From Buttiauxella agrestis (lineage in GTDB: Bacteria; Pseudomonadota; Gammaproteobacteria; Enterobacterales; Enterobacteriaceae), in the NCBI RefSeq assembly GCF_900446255.1, contig NZ_UIGI01000001.1, forward strand, positions 4,738,763-4,802,762: a DNA stretch of 64,000 bases, in the 5' to 3' direction. This document shows positions 1-9,431 of the stretch, piece after piece. The notes beneath the pieces were generated by a model. The model saw only the letters and a program-made list of their open reading frames with translations. It searched no databases and was not told where the DNA came from. How positions within the stretch are numbered: the first letter of the stretch is position 1; each line of letters begins with the position of its first letter. A program made the position numbers and the translations under genes.

Positions 1-809
1 TTGCCATGCACGAAGTCGACGTGCAAACCCTGAACGGGCAGCGCCGTAATCGTATTCAGATTGGGCGTCACGCCTTCAAAATAGGTGGTCAAGAGCAGTT
101 TAACGTTACCCGCCAGCGCATCGTAAGCCGATTGGAACGCATCCAGCCACTCCTGCGGTAACTCCAGCACCAGCGCCGGTTCGTCGATTTGCACCCATTC
201 GATGCCGCGTTTTGCCAGTTCCGCCAGCACCTGTTGGTAAACTGGCAGAATATCTTTCAGCAGGCTCAGGCGGTCAAACGGCTCGCCTTTCACTTTACCC
301 AGCCACAGATAAGTCACCGGGCCAAGCAGCACAGGTTTCACGTTGTGGCCGAGTGAGAGCGCTTCGTCGACTTCATCCAGAAGCTGCGTCCAGGTCAGCT
401 TGAACTGCTGGCCTTTGGTGAATTCCGGGACCATGTAGTGGTAGTTGGTGTTAAACCATTTGGTCATTTCAGCGGCTGCGGCTGGCTCACCTGTGGGTGC
501 GCGGCCACGACCCAAACGGAACAAAGTATCGATATCGACGCTACCGTCCGCGTTCTGATGACGAGCCGGCACATTGCCAAGCAGCAAGCTGGTGGTCAGA
601 ACGTGATCGTACCAGGCGAAATCGCCCACCGGCAGCAGTTCCACGCCAGCTTCTTTTTGTTGTTCCCAGTGGCGAGCACGCAGTTCGCGGCCCACCGCCA
701 ACAATTCTTCCTGGGTGGAGTTGCCAGCCCAGTAACTTTCTTGCGCTTTTTTCAGTTCGCGACGTAGACCAACGCGAGGAAAACCGAGGGTGTGATTTTT
801 AATAGTCAT
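1..809 (-). CDS. metE: Cobalamin-independent methionine synthase, N-terminal part (cut by window edge)
   Basis: Methylates homocysteine with 5-methyltetrahydropolyglutamate in the last step of methionine synthesis in the cytoplasm. About 269 codons are visible. The protein begins [14 protein letters not shown], the usual MetE start, and contains the conserved [12 protein letters not shown] stretch near residue 220 of the N-terminal barrel. The zinc-binding His/Cys/Cys residues lie in the C-terminal half and are outside the window. The ATG at 809 follows GAGGT at a normal distance. The gene diverges from metR, and MetJ-like and MetR-like sites lie in the 125 bp between them. Identification is secure; completeness cannot be judged. 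Confidence 0.97.
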   Translation of the reverse strand, partial: MTIKNHTLGFPRVGLRRELKKAQESYWAGNSTQEELLAVGRELRARHWEQQKEAGVELLPVGDFAWYDHVLTTSLLLGNVPARHQNADGSVDIDTLFRLGRGRAPTGEPAAAAEMTKWFNTNYHYMVPEFTKGQQFKLTWTQLLDEVDEALSLGHNVKPVLLGPVTYLWLGKVKGEPFDRLSLLKDILPVYQQVLAELAKRGIEWVQIDEPALVLELPQEWLDAFQSAYDALAGNVKLLLTTYFEGVTPNLNTITALPVQGLHVDFVHG

Positions 810-847
810 TTTTTTACCTCATAAGATTTATGAAACCCGAAGGATTT

Positions 848-871
848 AGCCGTCCAGATGTTTACACATCC
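848..871. promoter_or_regulatory. MetJ operator (three adjoining met boxes)
   Basis: Three contiguous 8-bp units, AGCCGTCC, AGATGTTT and ACACATCC, match the met-box consensus AGACGTCT at 6, 6 and 5 of 8 positions. MetJ with S-adenosylmethionine binds such tandem boxes cooperatively. They overlap the predicted metE start of transcription, as expected for repression. The boxes are my reading of the sequence; occupancy is inferred. Confidence 0.65.
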
Positions 872-900
872 ATATTGTGCAGGTACTGTATATTCCTCAA
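872..900 (-). promoter_or_regulatory. Candidate metE promoter
   Basis: Read on the minus strand, TTGAGG (895-900) and CAATAT (872-877) are separated by exactly 17 bp, a sigma70 layout placing the metE start of transcription near 865. The met-box array lies immediately downstream, where bound MetJ would block the polymerase. Assigned from spacing and context only. Confidence 0.55.
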
Positions 901-922
901 GCGCAATTTGCTCATGCCGAAG

Positions 923-935
923 TGAAGGACTTTCA
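923..935. promoter_or_regulatory. MetR binding site overlapping the metR ribosome-binding site
   Basis: TGAAGGACTTTCA is a perfect match to the MetR consensus TGAA-N5-TTCA. Its centre is about 64 bp upstream of the predicted metE start of transcription, a typical activator position. The same bases contain the GAAGGA ribosome-binding site of metR and the A of its ATG, so binding here could also limit metR expression. Confidence 0.6.
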
Positions 936-1888
936 TGATCGAGATCAAACACCTGCGGACGCTCCAGGCGTTACGAAATTGCGGCTCTTTAGCCGCCGCC
1001 GCCTCCGCGTTGCATCAAACCCAATCGGCGCTCTCTCATCAGTTCAGCGATCTGGAGCAGCGGCTTGGGTTCCGCCTGTTTGTCCGTAAAAGTCAGCCGC
1101 TGCGCTTTACTCCGCAGGGCGAAGTGCTGTTGCAACTGGCAGAACAAGTGCTGCCGCAGATTAGCCGTGCGCTTCAGGCATGCAATGAACCGCATCAAAC
1201 CCGGCTTCGCATCGCGATTGAGTGCCATAGCTGTATTCAGTGGCTAACGCCTGCACTGGAATACTTCCACAAGACCTGGCCGCAGGTAGATCTGGATTTC
1301 AAATCTGGCGTGACGTTTGACCCACAACCAGCTTTGCAGCAGAGCGAGTTGGATATCGTTTTAACGTCTGACATTCTGCCGCGCAGCGGTCTGCACTATT
1401 CGCCGATGTTTGATTATGAAGTGCGCCTGGTGCTGGCAACGGATCACCCGCTGGCGAATAAAACGCGTATTGAGCCGGAAGATTTGAGCAGCGAAACGTT
1501 ATTGATTTACCCGGTCCAGCGCCAACGTCTGGATATCTGGCGGCATTTCCTGCAACCCGCAGGCGTTAGTCCATCGCTGAAAAGTGTCGATAACACGTTG
1601 TTGTTGATTCAGATGGTGTCGGCACGCATGGGAATTGCAGCGCTGCCGCATTGGGTAGTGGAGAATGTTGAACGCCAGGGTCTGGTTGTAACCAAAACCC
1701 TGGGTGAAGGACTGTGGAGCCGGTTGTACGCTGCCGTGCGCGATGGCGAGCAGCGTCAACCGGTGACGGAAGCCTTTATTCGCTCGACGTGTTCACACGC
1801 TTGTGAGCATCTGCCGTTTGTGAAGAACGCGGAGCGACCCAATGGCGATGTACCCATAGCGAAGCCATTATCACCGACCCACCAATAA
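935..1888 (+). CDS. metR: LysR-type activator of methionine genes
   Basis: Transcription activator of metE and other methionine genes, with homocysteine as co-effector. The 317 residues equal the K-12 length. A winged helix-turn-helix occupies about residues 1-60 ([20 protein letters not shown], then [18 protein letters not shown]), followed by a periplasmic-binding-protein-like effector domain from about residue 90. It diverges from metE. The start at 935 has GAAGGA 8 bp upstream. The last 113 bp overlap the convergent yigM 3' end, so the tails of both proteins are encoded by the same DNA on opposite strands. Confidence 0.97.
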   Translation: MIEIKHLRTLQALRNCGSLAAAASALHQTQSALSHQFSDLEQRLGFRLFVRKSQPLRFTPQGEVLLQLAEQVLPQISRALQACNEPHQTRLRIAIECHSCIQWLTPALEYFHKTWPQVDLDFKSGVTFDPQPALQQSELDIVLTSDILPRSGLHYSPMFDYEVRLVLATDHPLANKTRIEPEDLSSETLLIYPVQRQRLDIWRHFLQPAGVSPSLKSVDNTLLLIQMVSARMGIAALPHWVVENVERQGLVVTKTLGEGLWSRLYAAVRDGEQRQPVTEAFIRSTCSHACEHLPFVKNAERPNGDVPIAKPLSPTHQ

Positions 1889-2675
1889 TAAAACTCGGCC
1901 AGTGGGGTTGCTCTTGCCAGATGGCGAGGTTAACCAGCAGCCCCGCCGGAACATGCACGTTGTTCATGATGCCGAGCGTGCCCGCATCCACCTGCGTGGC
2001 ACCGTAGTTCCACATGAAGTACCCCAATCCTGACGCGACAACCCCAAGCCACACCAGAATGCCCCATTGCAGATGGGTCGTCGGCAGTTTTTGCGGGTTC
2101 CCAAGCGCAAACCAGGCCGTAACGGCCACGATTAAAGCCCCGAGATAAAACCATGAAAATGCGCAATGCTGTGGCATCGGGCGCGTTTCCATCAGGCGTT
2201 TGTAGCCCACCATTCCGATAGCGAAACAGAGGTTTGCCGCCTGTACCAAAAGCAGGCCAATCCAGAAGTGATCGCTAACTTTATCGTAGCGAATAATTGC
2301 CGCACCAATCACCGCAAGCCCTGCGCTTAACGCATAGCCCCAGCGCAGTTTGTTGCCACTGATCAGGTCGTAAATCAGCGTAACGTAAAGCGGCGTCATT
2401 ACCGTAAACAGCAGGAATTCCGAAACGGTGAGGTAGAGGTAAGCCTGGAAACTAAACAGGTACATCACGCCGAGTTGTAACGCGCCCACCAGCATGTACA
2501 GCAGCAGCGTTTTCGCGCTGTAGCCTTTGAAGCGCAGGAACGGCAGGAACACTAACGCTGCAAGTCCGACGCGCATCAGCACGGAAAAATAGCTGTCGAC
2601 ATGCCCGGCGAGATATTCGCCAATCAGGCTAAAAGAGAAGGCCCACAGGATTGTGGTGATGATGAGTAACGGCAC
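1776..2675 (-). CDS. yigM: Biotin transporter of the EamA/DMT family
   Basis: Inner-membrane protein of 299 residues, the K-12 YigM length, with about ten hydrophobic segments beginning [20 protein letters not shown] and the conserved motif [17 protein letters not shown]. In E. coli YigM takes up biotin. The start codon is GTG (2673-2675). It lies downstream of yigL on the same strand, separated by a hairpin at 2752-2776, and its 3' end overlaps metR tail-to-tail. Family membership is certain; the substrate is carried over from E. coli. Confidence 0.93.
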   Translation of the reverse strand: MPLLIITTILWAFSFSLIGEYLAGHVDSYFSVLMRVGLAALVFLPFLRFKGYSAKTLLLYMLVGALQLGVMYLFSFQAYLYLTVSEFLLFTVMTPLYVTLIYDLISGNKLRWGYALSAGLAVIGAAIIRYDKVSDHFWIGLLLVQAANLCFAIGMVGYKRLMETRPMPQHCAFSWFYLGALIVAVTAWFALGNPQKLPTTHLQWGILVWLGVVASGLGYFMWNYGATQVDAGTLGIMNNVHVPAGLLVNLAIWQEQPHWPSFIIGGSVIMASLWVHRHWVAPRSSQTADAHKRVNTSSE

Positions 2676-2751
2676 GATGAAGTCTCAACTACAGGCAATT
2701 TATTCACCATTGTAGCGAAGGGGATGAACCAGATCTGAACTATTTGGTTGA

Positions 2752-2776
2752 CGAGTGGTGATTTATTCACCACTCG
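2752..2776. repeat. Perfect 10-bp inverted repeat between yigL and yigM
   Basis: Arms CGAGTGGTGA (2752-2761) and TCACCACTCG (2767-2776) enclose a TTTAT loop. Neither side has a run of T on the transcribed yigL-yigM strand, so it is not a standard terminator. It could stabilise the yigL 3' end or modulate read-through into yigM; no function is established from sequence. Confidence 0.6.
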
Positions 2777-2787
2777 CTTTTCACGAA

Positions 2788-3594
2788 TCAATCTTTACCG
2801 AGGAACATCTTACGCAGGTAATGTGGAACCGCGTTATCCGCGTTGGTGCCGATGACTTCCAGTTCTGGCAGCAAGTCTTTCAGGCGCTGGTGAGCGTTGC
2901 CCATGATGCAGCCTTTGCCCGCCATGCTGAGCATTTCAGCGTCGTTCATGCCGTCGCCAAAGGAAATACAGTCTTTCAGGCCGTAGCCCATCGCTTTGGA
3001 TACTGCCTCCAGCGCATGGCCTTTTGACACGCCACCCGCCATCACTTCCAGGCAAGTCAGCGTCGAGAAACTCACGTTCACGCGGTCACCCCAGCGAGCG
3101 AGCAACGCTTGCTCCAGCGGCAGCAATTTTTCGTGAGAATCACAGGTGAAGAACACTTTGCTGACGCCATCGGCTTCCAGCAAACCTGGCTCAAACAGGC
3201 TGTAGTTAAACACGGCTTCTTTAAAATACTTCATCTCTTCAGGACGATGGCGGTTCATAAACCACTGGTCGCCGCGATAGACGTTGGTCACGATATCTTG
3301 ATTGGTATGCACGACACCAAAGAGATCCTGAGCGATGTCATGGTCGAGATCGTGGCTGAACACCAGGTTGCCGTCAGTATCATGTACGCGCGCGCCGTTA
3401 GAGGTGATCATGTAGGCTTTGATTTCGAGGTTATCGCGAATTTGCCCCACGTCGATATGGTGGCGGCCCGTTGCGAAGACGAAATTAACTCCTTCAGCAG
3501 TGAGCAGTTTCAGCGTTTCTTTTGCATACGGAGTAAGAAGGTGATCGGGGGACAGCAACGTGCCATCTAAGTCAGACGCAACGACATGGTACAT
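2788..3594 (-). CDS. yigL: HAD-family phosphatase YigL (Cof type, sugar/pyridoxal phosphate)
   Basis: Cytoplasmic hydrolase of 268 residues, type IIB of the haloacid dehalogenase superfamily. Motif I is DLDGT (residues 8-12, Asp8 nucleophile and Asp10) and motif IV is GDGMND (213-218). In E. coli and Salmonella YigL dephosphorylates pyridoxal phosphate and sugar phosphates and takes part in the SgrS sugar-phosphate stress response. It sits just downstream of pldB on the same strand with a 33-bp gap, as in K-12. In Salmonella/E. coli SgrS stabilises an RNA cut within the pldB-yigL message; I did not identify that pairing site here. Confidence 0.95.
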   Translation of the reverse strand: MYHVVASDLDGTLLSPDHLLTPYAKETLKLLTAEGVNFVFATGRHHIDVGQIRDNLEIKAYMITSNGARVHDTDGNLVFSHDLDHDIAQDLFGVVHTNQDIVTNVYRGDQWFMNRHRPEEMKYFKEAVFNYSLFEPGLLEADGVSKVFFTCDSHEKLLPLEQALLARWGDRVNVSFSTLTCLEVMAGGVSKGHALEAVSKAMGYGLKDCISFGDGMNDAEMLSMAGKGCIMGNAHQRLKDLLPELEVIGTNADNAVPHYLRKMFLGKD

Positions 3595-3627
3595 AGGATT
3601 TGGAACCTCTGGTGTTTAAGTCGGTAT

Positions 3628-4620
3628 TTAGTTATGCCTATCAAAAAAAGCGATGATGGCATTCAGCGCTTCGGTCCGCATATCGTCCTTTTCGAACAGG
3701 ATCTCATGATACGCACCGTTTATGACGTAAGGTGTTTCCCCCTCACAAGGGTTGCCCGCCGCGGCTCGAATTTCACAGAATTGATCATGCGCGCGATTAT
3801 CAACTACACGTTCTTCTTCTGCTTGCAGGATAAAAATCGGCGTGGTGATAGCAGTGGCTCCCGCTAAAACCTGTTCTCCTGCGAGTATCCCTTCTCTTAC
3901 CCAGTGATTTGTTGGCCCGCCAACCCGTAACGCTGGCTCGTCAGCATAAAAACGCAGGTTGCGGCGGTAACGTTCACGGCTATGAGTCAGGACATTAACG
4001 CTAAATGGTAAGGCACGCCAGCGGCCTGTTCCGATTGCATAACCTTCACGAAAACGCTGATGTCCCTCGGCCCAGTCAAGAATATGGCGCACCATCCAGT
4101 CCGGCCAGCGCAGCGCGATGCCAAACATTGGCGCACAAAGTGCAACCGCATCAAAACATTGTGAGTTTTTTTCAAGCCACAGCGTGATGATTGCGCCTCC
4201 CATGGAATGCGCTAACGCATAGCGTTTTCTCCACGGGCCATTAGCGACTTCATGTTGATAAAAGCGGTCAAAATCGTCGACATAGTCGCTAAATCTCGCA
4301 ACATGGCCACGATGTGAATCCGATAGCATGCGTCCTGAACGGCCTTGCCCGCGATGGTCGATGATTAAAACATCGAATCCACAATGGAATAAGTCATAAG
4401 CCAGTTCAGCATATTTGACGTAGCTTTCGATGCGCCCAGGGCAAACAACAATCACCCGGTCATGATCCTGCGAGCGAAACCGTACGTAGCGTACCGGCAC
4501 TTCGTCGACGCCTGAAAATTCACACTCTTCGCGCTGTCGCCAGAAGTCCATCAGCGGACCGGTGGTGAAAGCTGCAAAGGCGTTTTCCCTGTTTGACCAT
4601 CCATTTTTATGCTGAGTCAT
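3628..4620 (-). CDS. pldB: Lysophospholipase L2
   Basis: Alpha/beta hydrolase that removes the remaining acyl chain from lysophospholipids at the inner membrane. The 330 residues start at MTQHKNGW, chosen because homology to K-12 PldB (340 aa) begins at ENAFAAFTTGPL and the longer frame upstream adds an unrelated hydrophobic 26-residue stretch. Visible are HRGQGRSG (89-96), the nucleophile elbow AHSMGG with Ser139, and GAYHEILFE with the likely catalytic His305. Transcribed toward yigL. The promoter region is shared with divergent rhtB. Confidence 0.95.
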   Translation of the reverse strand: MTQHKNGWSNRENAFAAFTTGPLMDFWRQREECEFSGVDEVPVRYVRFRSQDHDRVIVVCPGRIESYVKYAELAYDLFHCGFDVLIIDHRGQGRSGRMLSDSHRGHVARFSDYVDDFDRFYQHEVANGPWRKRYALAHSMGGAIITLWLEKNSQCFDAVALCAPMFGIALRWPDWMVRHILDWAEGHQRFREGYAIGTGRWRALPFSVNVLTHSRERYRRNLRFYADEPALRVGGPTNHWVREGILAGEQVLAGATAITTPIFILQAEEERVVDNRAHDQFCEIRAAAGNPCEGETPYVINGAYHEILFEKDDMRTEALNAIIAFFDRHN

Positions 4621-4698
4621 ATCGCTTTTTGTGATTCGTAGCACGCTCATCAACAATAGCGTATTGTGGCATAAAAGTGTCCATCCAGGGAATTTCAC

Positions 4699-5319
4699 AT
4701 GAGCGTTGAGTGGTGGTTAACCTATCTTTTGACCACGATAATTCTGAGTCTTTCACCCGGTTCCGGGGCGATAAATACAATGACCACCGCCATTAGCCAC
4801 GGCTATCGCGGAGCAGCGGCGTCGATTGCAGGGCTGCAAACCGGGCTGGCGATTCACATCGTATTAGTTGGGATTGGCCTCGGCGCATTGTTTTCACGTT
4901 CGCTGCTGGCATTTGAAATTCTGAAATGGGCGGGGGCGGCTTATCTCATCTGGCTGGGCATTCAGCAATGGCGTGCCGCTGGGGCCATTGACTTGAACAC
5001 TCTCGCCACGAGCCAGCCACGCAGTCGTCTGTTTAAACGTGCAATTTTTGTGAATCTGACCAACCCCAAAAGCATTGTGTTTCTGGCTGCACTTTTCCCG
5101 CAGTTTATCGCACCCCATGAGCCACAAGCCGCGCAGTATTTAGTGCTCGGTGTAACCACCGTAGTGGTCGATATTATTGTGATGATTGGCTATGCGACGC
5201 TGGCAACGCGAATTGCAGGCTGGATTAAAGGGCCAAAGCAGATGAAAGCGTTGAACCGTGTATTTGGCTCATTGTTTATGCTGGTTGGCGCACTCCTTGC
5301 GGGAGCACGCCAGGCATAA
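4699..5319 (+). CDS. rhtB: Homoserine/homoserine lactone exporter (LysE family)
   Basis: Inner-membrane exporter of 206 residues, identical in length to K-12 RhtB, with six predicted membrane segments and the family signature SPGSGAINT near the N-terminus (residues 19-27) plus LTNPKS around residue 116. Exports homoserine and homoserine lactone. It diverges from pldB, and its stop codon (5317-5319) directly abuts the stop codon of the convergent rhtC (5320-5322) with no spacer. Confidence 0.95.
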   Translation: MSVEWWLTYLLTTIILSLSPGSGAINTMTTAISHGYRGAAASIAGLQTGLAIHIVLVGIGLGALFSRSLLAFEILKWAGAAYLIWLGIQQWRAAGAIDLNTLATSQPRSRLFKRAIFVNLTNPKSIVFLAALFPQFIAPHEPQAAQYLVLGVTTVVVDIIVMIGYATLATRIAGWIKGPKQMKALNRVFGSLFMLVGALLAGARQA

Positions 5320-5943
5320 TTAACGGGAGATGATCAGGTGAATACCGAATCCGGCAAACAATGCACCGGCAACTCCATCAATCCACTTCGCAACGCGCTG
5401 ATAACCACGGCGCATTTGCGGCAGTGCGAACAAGCTGGCCACGACGGTGAACCAGGCAAAGGTTTCCAGGGCAATCATGATGAATAACCCCCAACGCTCG
5501 GCGCTGCCAACATCATTACTGACGAACAGTGAAAACACGCTGCCGAAGTAAATGATAGCTTTAGGATTCGAGAGATTGGTCAGCAGGCCTTTCAGGAAAC
5601 TACGTCCGCTGCGAGCCAGCTCAACACTGACTTCTTCTGTCGGCTTAACCGTTTCTTTTTTCAATGCGCTGCGTAGCATCTGATAACCCATCCAGCACAG
5701 ATACAAGCCCCCGCCGACCATAATAATACTGTGTAACCATGCCATTTTTTCAAGGATAAGGTTAAGGCCGAGTAACGCCACACCTGCCCAGACCATGACG
5801 CCGCAGGTAATACCCAGCACACCCATCATGGCTTCTTTACGTGAACGGCTAACGGCTGTCTGCGAGACAAAGAAGAAATCCGGGCCAGGGGTAATCAGTG
5901 CGACGATATGTAGAACCGCCACCGTGAGGAAAAGCATCAACAT
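5320..5943 (-). CDS. rhtC: Threonine exporter (LysE family)
   Basis: Inner-membrane threonine efflux protein of 207 residues. The start MLMLFLTV was chosen to match K-12 RhtC; an upstream in-frame ATG at 5961 adds six residues. The family motif TPGPDFFFVSQ is at about residues 18-28 and LSNPKAIIYFGS at about 128, and six membrane segments are predicted. Transcribed away from recQ, 67 bp downstream of it, tail-to-tail with rhtB. The rhtB/rhtC pair are paralogues in opposite orientation, the K-12 arrangement. Confidence 0.95.
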   Translation of the reverse strand: MLMLFLTVAVLHIVALITPGPDFFFVSQTAVSRSRKEAMMGVLGITCGVMVWAGVALLGLNLILEKMAWLHSIIMVGGGLYLCWMGYQMLRSALKKETVKPTEEVSVELARSGRSFLKGLLTNLSNPKAIIYFGSVFSLFVSNDVGSAERWGLFIMIALETFAWFTVVASLFALPQMRRGYQRVAKWIDGVAGALFAGFGIHLIISR

Positions 5944-6010
5944 AGGAAATAACTCGCGCAAAAAATATTCAATGAAGGGTTATCCTGCCACGTTCGGGCA
6001 GGACTGGCTA

Positions 6011-7837
6011 CTACTCATCTTCGCCGTCGACATGGCTACGAATAAGTGCCATAAACTCGCGGCCAAAGCGTTCCAGTTTTCGCGTGCCGACACCGTTAAC
6101 GCCCAGCATTTCACCTGGAGAGAGCGGCATTTGTTCAGCCATTTCGATAAGTGTTGCGTCGTTAAACACCACATAGGGCGGGATATTTTCTTCATCCGCA
6201 ATGGCTTTACGCAGCTTGCGCAATTTGGCGAACAACTTACGGTCGTAGTTCCCGCCGAAGACTTTCGGGCTGGATTTTGATTTGATTGCCACAATACGCG
6301 GCACCGCCAGCATTAACGGTTCTTCGCCACGTAAATACGGGCGAGCCGCGGCGGTGAGTTGCAACGCCGAGTGTTGAGCAATGTTTTGCGTCACCACGCC
6401 GAGGTGAATCAACTGGCGGATAACGCTGACCCAGTGCTCGTGGGTCTGGTCACGGCCAATGCCATAGACAGGTAATTTGTCATGTTGTAACTCGCGGATA
6501 CGCTGGTTATTAGCACCGCGCAGCACTTCTACCACGTAACCCATACCAAAGCGCTGATTGACGCGATAGATACACGACAGTGCTTTTTGCGCATCCACCA
6601 GCCCGTCGTAACGACGCGGCGGATCGAGGCAAACATCGCAGTTGCCGCAAGATTGCTGGCGACCTTCACCAAAGTAATTCAACAACACCAGGCGGCGGCA
6701 CGTTTGCGCTTCGGCAAATGCGCCCATCGCGTTGAGTTTGTGGCGCTCGATATCCTGCAATTGTCCGACCGGTTTTTCTTCGAGACATTTACGTAACCAC
6801 GCCATATCGGCCGGATCGTAAAATAACATCGCTTCTGCGGGGAGGCCGTCACGCCCGGCGCGGCCGGTTTCCTGGTAGTAAGATTCGATATTACGTGGGA
6901 TATCAAAGTGCGCGACAAACCGCACATTGGGTTTGTTGATGCCCATACCAAAAGCCACGGTGGCGACAACAATTTGCAGATCGTCGCGCTGGAATTTTTC
7001 CTGCACTTCGGCGCGAACCTGGTGTTCAAGCCCGGCGTGATAAGCGCCAGCGCTAATCCCCTTGCTTTGCAGACGCGCGGCGGTGTCTTCAACTTTTGCG
7101 CGGCTATTGCAGTAAATAATGCCGGATTTACCGCGCTGGTCTTGTACGTAACGCATCAATTGATCGAGAGGTTTAAACTTCTCCATCAGCATGTATCGGA
7201 TATTTGGACGGTCGAAGCTGCTGATTTGAATAAGCGGATCGTGCAGGCCGAGTAGGCGCACGATATCGGCACGCGTGGTGTCGTCAGCCGTTGCGGTGAG
7301 GGCAATAAATGGCACCGTCGGCAGGCGTTGACGCAACTGGCCTAAAGCGGCGTATTCCGGGCGGAAATCGTGACCCCATTGTGAAATACAGTGCGCTTCA
7401 TCCACCGCGATCATCGACAAATGCCACTGGCTGATTTGGTCGATGAAGTTATCCATCATCAGACGTTCTGGTGCGATATAAAGCAGGCGGATTTGCCCGG
7501 TACGGCAACCCGCCATCACTTCTTGCTGCTGTTCACGAGTTTGCGTGGAGTTAAGACAGGCCGCCGCCACACCGTTTGCCAGCAGCTGATCGACCTGGTC
7601 TTTCATCAGGGAAATCAGCGGGGAAACGACAACCGTCAGCCCGCCAAATACCAATGCCGGAATCTGGTAGCACAGGGATTTGCCACCGCCGGTTGGCATG
7701 ACAACCAGGGAATCACGCCCTTCCAGCACCGTTTCGATGATGGTTTCCTGACCCGGGCGGAACTGTTGATAGCCAAAGGTATCTTGCAAAACCTGTCTGG
7801 CCAGCACTGCCTGATTAATTACTTCCGCCTGTGTCAC
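6011..7837 (-). CDS. recQ: ATP-dependent DNA helicase RecQ
   Basis: 3'-5' helicase of the RecF recombination pathway, 608 residues versus about 610 in K-12. Walker A is PTGGGKS (48-54), the DEAH box VDEAHCISQWGHDFRP is near residue 145, helicase motif VI QETGRAGRDG near 320, four zinc-binding cysteines (CRRLVLLNYF...CGNCDVC) lie at about 380-403, then a winged-helix region, and an HRDC domain fills the last 80 residues. It follows pldA on the same strand with a 30-bp gap. Full length and intact. Confidence 0.97.
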   Translation of the reverse strand: MTQAEVINQAVLARQVLQDTFGYQQFRPGQETIIETVLEGRDSLVVMPTGGGKSLCYQIPALVFGGLTVVVSPLISLMKDQVDQLLANGVAAACLNSTQTREQQQEVMAGCRTGQIRLLYIAPERLMMDNFIDQISQWHLSMIAVDEAHCISQWGHDFRPEYAALGQLRQRLPTVPFIALTATADDTTRADIVRLLGLHDPLIQISSFDRPNIRYMLMEKFKPLDQLMRYVQDQRGKSGIIYCNSRAKVEDTAARLQSKGISAGAYHAGLEHQVRAEVQEKFQRDDLQIVVATVAFGMGINKPNVRFVAHFDIPRNIESYYQETGRAGRDGLPAEAMLFYDPADMAWLRKCLEEKPVGQLQDIERHKLNAMGAFAEAQTCRRLVLLNYFGEGRQQSCGNCDVCLDPPRRYDGLVDAQKALSCIYRVNQRFGMGYVVEVLRGANNQRIRELQHDKLPVYGIGRDQTHEHWVSVIRQLIHLGVVTQNIAQHSALQLTAAARPYLRGEEPLMLAVPRIVAIKSKSSPKVFGGNYDRKLFAKLRKLRKAIADEENIPPYVVFNDATLIEMAEQMPLSPGEMLGVNGVGTRKLERFGREFMALIRSHVDGEDE

Positions 7838-7867
7838 GCTTTCCCCACCACAAAAACCGCCAATTTC

Positions 7868-8737
7868 TTAGAACAGATCGTTAAGCATAACGCCGACACC
7901 GAAGCGTGTCTGGTTAAAGTTGTAATCAATTAATGACTCGCCGTAGCCGCTATAAAGTTGGGTATAGAGGCGAACGTGTTTAGTCACCGGATAACTAAAG
8001 CCTAATTCCGCGCCGCCGTAGCCGGTATTCCAGTTGTACTGGCCTTTCATACTCAAAATGGCATCGCCAAACTGGTAGCCGACGCGCAACTGGTAATAGC
8101 CCATGTATTTCGTGATGTCCGGGTTATCGTCAGTGCTGCCGATGACATACCACGGCTTCGCTTCCACCATCCAGTTACCGTTTTCCGCCATCAGACGCGT
8201 GTAGAGGCGGTTCCAGCTACGGGAGGTTGGGTCGGAACGACCATTGGAGTCGTGATTATAGCCAAATTCAACATCACGCAATGTCCAACCCGCGAATGAC
8301 TCGTCCGTTGCAAAGCCCAGGAAAACTTGCGGCTCATAGTTGGTTTCGCGGAAAGGTGCAGATTCACCGCTGTTCGACAACTGCCACCAGGATTTCTGAG
8401 TATAGGAAGCGCCCAGAACGGAATTTGGCCCGACAATGCCACGCCAGATAGGGAACGCGAGGCTCAGTTGGAATTTCACTTCGTCTTTTCTGGCATTATC
8501 AGACCAGTTGTAACTGCGGATCGCTTCTTTATTGAGATCGTCTGTCACCGTATAAATCAAATAGTTAGTTTCATACGGATAGAGCGTGAATGGATTATCG
8601 TGCTCCAGAAGCATATTGGCGATGATGCTACCGCGTACCGCGGGTTTGTCATGCACTTGTTTGATTGTTGCTTCCTGTGCGTAAGCAGTCAGAGGCAACA
8701 GGCTCGCAGCCACTAACCATCCCAGAAACTTGCGCAT
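7868..8737 (-). CDS. pldA: Outer-membrane phospholipase A (OMPLA)
   Basis: Calcium-dependent phospholipase that hydrolyses phospholipids mislocalised in the outer leaflet of the outer membrane. The 289 residues equal K-12. The start MRKFLGWLV was chosen because it gives a 20-residue signal peptide cleaved at AYA/QEA; the frame upstream lacks homology. The catalytic triad is visible as His162, Ser164 (NHDSNG) and Asn176 (SWNR), equal to His142, Ser144 and Asn156 of the mature enzyme. A 12-strand barrel ends in GVMLNDLF with a terminal Phe. Confidence 0.96.
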   Translation of the reverse strand: MRKFLGWLVAASLLPLTAYAQEATIKQVHDKPAVRGSIIANMLLEHDNPFTLYPYETNYLIYTVTDDLNKEAIRSYNWSDNARKDEVKFQLSLAFPIWRGIVGPNSVLGASYTQKSWWQLSNSGESAPFRETNYEPQVFLGFATDESFAGWTLRDVEFGYNHDSNGRSDPTSRSWNRLYTRLMAENGNWMVEAKPWYVIGSTDDNPDITKYMGYYQLRVGYQFGDAILSMKGQYNWNTGYGGAELGFSYPVTKHVRLYTQLYSGYGESLIDYNFNQTRFGVGVMLNDLF

Positions 8738-8909
8738 CGGCAATATTCTCCTGAATAAAAAAGGTTTCAAATTATTTTCTGAGACACATTCTACATAGGA
8801 ATGAATGTGCACGCTCGGTCTACATTTCTTAAAGTGGCAATCAACGATTACGAAGCATAAAATAAACAACTAATTAACATTGAGACTTTGTTTTGATCGA
8901 GGATGATCC

Positions 8910-9380
8910 ATGTCTACCCCATTTCTGACCCCTGAAGCTGCCCTCCAACTGGTTGGTGAGATTTTTGTTTATCACATGCCTTTTAACCGGGCGCTGGGTC
9001 TGGAACTGATACGTTACGAGAAAGACTACGCCGAGCTTTGCTTCAATAACCAGCCGATGATGGTAGGAAACTGGGCACAAAGTATTTTGCACGGCGGGGT
9101 GATTGCCTCTTCGCTGGACGTCGCGGCAGGCCTGGTTTGCGTGGGCAGCACGCTGACTCGCCACGACAGCATTAGCGAAGAAGAACTACGCCAGCGTCTG
9201 TCAAAAATGGGCACCATCGACCTGCGTGTCGATTACCTGCGACCAGGGCGTGGGCAACGTTTTACCGCCAGTAGCAGCCTGCTGCGTGCCGGGAATAAAG
9301 TCGCGGTTGCGCGTGTGGAATTACACAACGAAGACCAGCTGCATATCGCCAGTGCGACGGCGACCTACATGGTAGGGTGA
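8910..9380 (+). CDS. yigI: YigI-family hotdog-fold thioesterase
   Basis: Small cytoplasmic protein of 156 residues (K-12 155) of the PaaI-like hotdog superfamily. The hotdog signature is [18 protein letters not shown] around residues 52-69, and [14 protein letters not shown] around 104-117. YigI is reported as a medium- and long-chain acyl-CoA thioesterase in E. coli. It diverges from pldA and precedes rarD by 51 bp. The ATG at 8910 is preceded by GAGGA. Confidence 0.93.
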   Translation: MSTPFLTPEAALQLVGEIFVYHMPFNRALGLELIRYEKDYAELCFNNQPMMVGNWAQSILHGGVIASSLDVAAGLVCVGSTLTRHDSISEEELRQRLSKMGTIDLRVDYLRPGRGQRFTASSSLLRAGNKVAVARVELHNEDQLHIASATATYMVG

Positions 9381-9431
9381 GAAGATAAATCCTGTTACTA
9401 TTTGCACACTATTTACCAACGAGTTCTTTTC

